DNA from: an uncultured Nocardiopsis sp.
GTDB taxonomy: Bacteria; Actinomycetota; Actinomycetes; Streptosporangiales; Streptosporangiaceae
DNA length: 6,002 nt
Assembly (NCBI GenBank): GCA_937957845.1
Contig: CALGOD010000211.1
Location: forward strand, 1 to 6,002
Reading direction: 5' to 3'
A model generated the notes under the pieces. The model was given only the letters and a program-made list of their open reading frames with translations. It did not search any database and was not told where the DNA came from. The position numbers and the translations under genes were made by a program. Below are positions 5,138-6,002 of this stretch, piece by piece; the stretch's first letter is position 1, and each line of letters starts with the position of its first letter.

Positions 5138-6002
5138 ATGCACTTCGACCAGCCGCATCGCTCCGCCTCCACCCCCGACGACACCCCCCGCGATTCGACC
5201 CCCGACGACTCCTCCGCAGCGAGGACCCCGGACAGCGGACCCGCTCCCGCCGTCCCCCCCCCCCGAGCCTCCGGCCCTCCGGCCGTGGAGCACGCCCCCG
5301 CCACGGGCACCGCCCTCACCCTCACCAGTCCGACCGACGTCATCGCCACCCTGCCCTACCTCGTGGGCGAACCCCCCGATCCGGGGATCGTGGTCCTCTC
5401 CGTACGAGGCAAGGGAGTGCACTCCGCGTTCTGCGGTGATCTCGACCGATTGAACGCGGCAGGGGATCGGCTCCGTCCCACCCTCGTCCCCATCGACATG
5501 GCCGCTGACGAGGGCTGCACCGCGGTGGTGGTCGTGGCCTACGGCCCACCCGAACAGGTCACCCCCCACGTCGACCGGATCCTGTCCGCCGCCCGCGAGC
5601 GCGACCTGAGCGTCATCGACGCCCTGCGCGTCACCGACGGTCGGTACTGGTCCTACACCTGTCGAAGGCCCGACTGCTGCCCGGTCGCGGGGACCGTGAT
5701 CAACGTCGACAGCTCCACCGTCCCGGCCAAAGCGGTCCTGAACGGGATCGCTCCCATCCGGCCCCTCCCTACGGCCGAGTCCGACCTCGCGCGGGTACGG
5801 GCAGTCCTTCGCCCCGTGGAAGGCGACGAGCGCGCGGCCATGGACACGGCCGCGCAAAGGGCGGAGGCGCGCGCCCGGGAACTGCTGGAGCAGGGGATGG
5901 GGGGAGCCCTCGTCGACCGGGGCCTGACCGCGGCCCTGGGCGCGGTACGGGCCGAACGGGCGGGCCGGGGGATCACCGACCACCAGGAGTTGGCCTGGTT
6001 GG
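5138..6002 (+). CDS. DUF4192 family protein, N-terminal part, cut by the window end
   Basis: The frame is open to the last base (288 codons visible). After a Pro/Ser/Asp-rich N-terminus of about 55 residues comes a DUF4192-type start, LTLTSPTDVIATLPYLVG (60-77), a strand-rich stretch with IVVLSVRG, and the family hallmark DGRYWSYTCRRPDCCP (167-182) with Cys175, Cys180 and Cys181. An Arg/Ala/Glu-rich helical region (about 230-285) follows. DUF4192 is an uncharacterised family largely confined to actinobacteria; no activity is known to me, and no membrane or secretion signal is visible. The start is uncertain: ATG 5138 has only a weak GTGGG upstream, GTG 5096 has none, and GTG 5285 would lie after the C-tract. 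The gene begins 84 bases after the cyclase stop with no terminator between, so co-transcription is possible. Confidence 0.88.
   Translation, partial: MHFDQPHRSASTPDDTPRDSTPDDSSAARTPDSGPAPAVPPPRASGPPAVEHAPATGTALTLTSPTDVIATLPYLVGEPPDPGIVVLSVRGKGVHSAFCGDLDRLNAAGDRLRPTLVPIDMAADEGCTAVVVVAYGPPEQVTPHVDRILSAARERDLSVIDALRVTDGRYWSYTCRRPDCCPVAGTVINVDSSTVPAKAVLNGIAPIRPLPTAESDLARVRAVLRPVEGDERAAMDTAAQRAEARARELLEQGMGGALVDRGLTAALGAVRAERAGRGITDHQELAWL
5254..5264 (+). repeat. 11-C homopolymer in the DUF4192 linker
   Basis: Eleven consecutive C encode the end of Val39, Pro40-42 and the start of Arg43 in the disordered N-terminus. Slippage by one base would put any start upstream of it out of frame with the conserved domain. 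It is either a slippage-prone site or a place where the assembled length should be distrusted. Confidence 0.85.

Noticed and set aside
5103..5453. Frame-1 protein of 116 residues as the true start of the DUF4192 gene, if the C-tract length is wrong
   Set aside because: The frame continuous with the DUF4192 domain already has strong codon bias and sensible Asp/Ser/Pro composition before the tract; frame 1 is proline-threonine shadow sequence.
3778..5983. Long minus-strand frames (3778-5349 and 4349-5983)
   Set aside because: These are antisense shadows of the cyclase and DUF4192 genes, both of which have clear family motifs on the plus strand.
1..6002. CRISPR array, tRNA, rRNA or complete insertion sequence
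   Set aside because: No regularly spaced repeats, no cloverleaf, no rRNA-like stretch and no transposase motif were seen on either strand.

Overview
The window is very GC-rich. Coding regions carry about 85-95% G/C at third codon positions, starts are often GTG or TTG, TTA is nearly absent, and a DUF4192-family gene is present. Together these point to a sporulating or filamentous actinomycete, most likely the Nocardiopsis/Streptomonospora side of the Actinomycetes. The genus is an inference; no rRNA or other taxonomic marker is present.

Layout. (1) 1-647: no recognisable gene family. One plus-strand frame (41-619) has a near-perfect Shine-Dalgarno and a coding-like third-position bias but an arginine-rich, low-complexity product, so it is listed only as a possible gene. 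Two small hairpins with the same GTGAAA loop lie in it. (2) 648-3119 (+): a YfjP-like/dynamin-related GTPase with all G motifs, a C-terminal pair of membrane helices, and an unusually long disordered N-terminus of about 280 residues. (3) 3120-3679: a 560-base intergenic region. It holds a perfect 16-bp terminator hairpin, a minus-strand minigene of eight codons with an ideal ribosome binding site, a 26% GC island that probably carries promoters, and a potential three-way-junction RNA leader. (4) 3680-5053 (+): a six-TM membrane diguanylate cyclase with intact GGEEF and I-site motifs and one TTA codon. (5) 5138-6002 (+, runs off the window): the N-terminal part of a DUF4192 protein whose linker is encoded across an 11-C homopolymer.

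How the parts may fit together. The three recognisable genes are all on the plus strand, but the terminator after the GTPase and the AT-rich island before the cyclase suggest separate transcription units; the cyclase and DUF4192 gene (84 bases apart) could be co-transcribed. In Streptomyces, both dynamin-like proteins and cyclic-di-GMP act in sporulation, and TTA codons place genes under bldA control. A developmental theme is therefore plausible here but is not shown by the sequence. The most unusual items are the eight-codon minigene (MSMPIQWI), the structured leader of the cyclase, and the repeated words that flank the AT-rich island between them.
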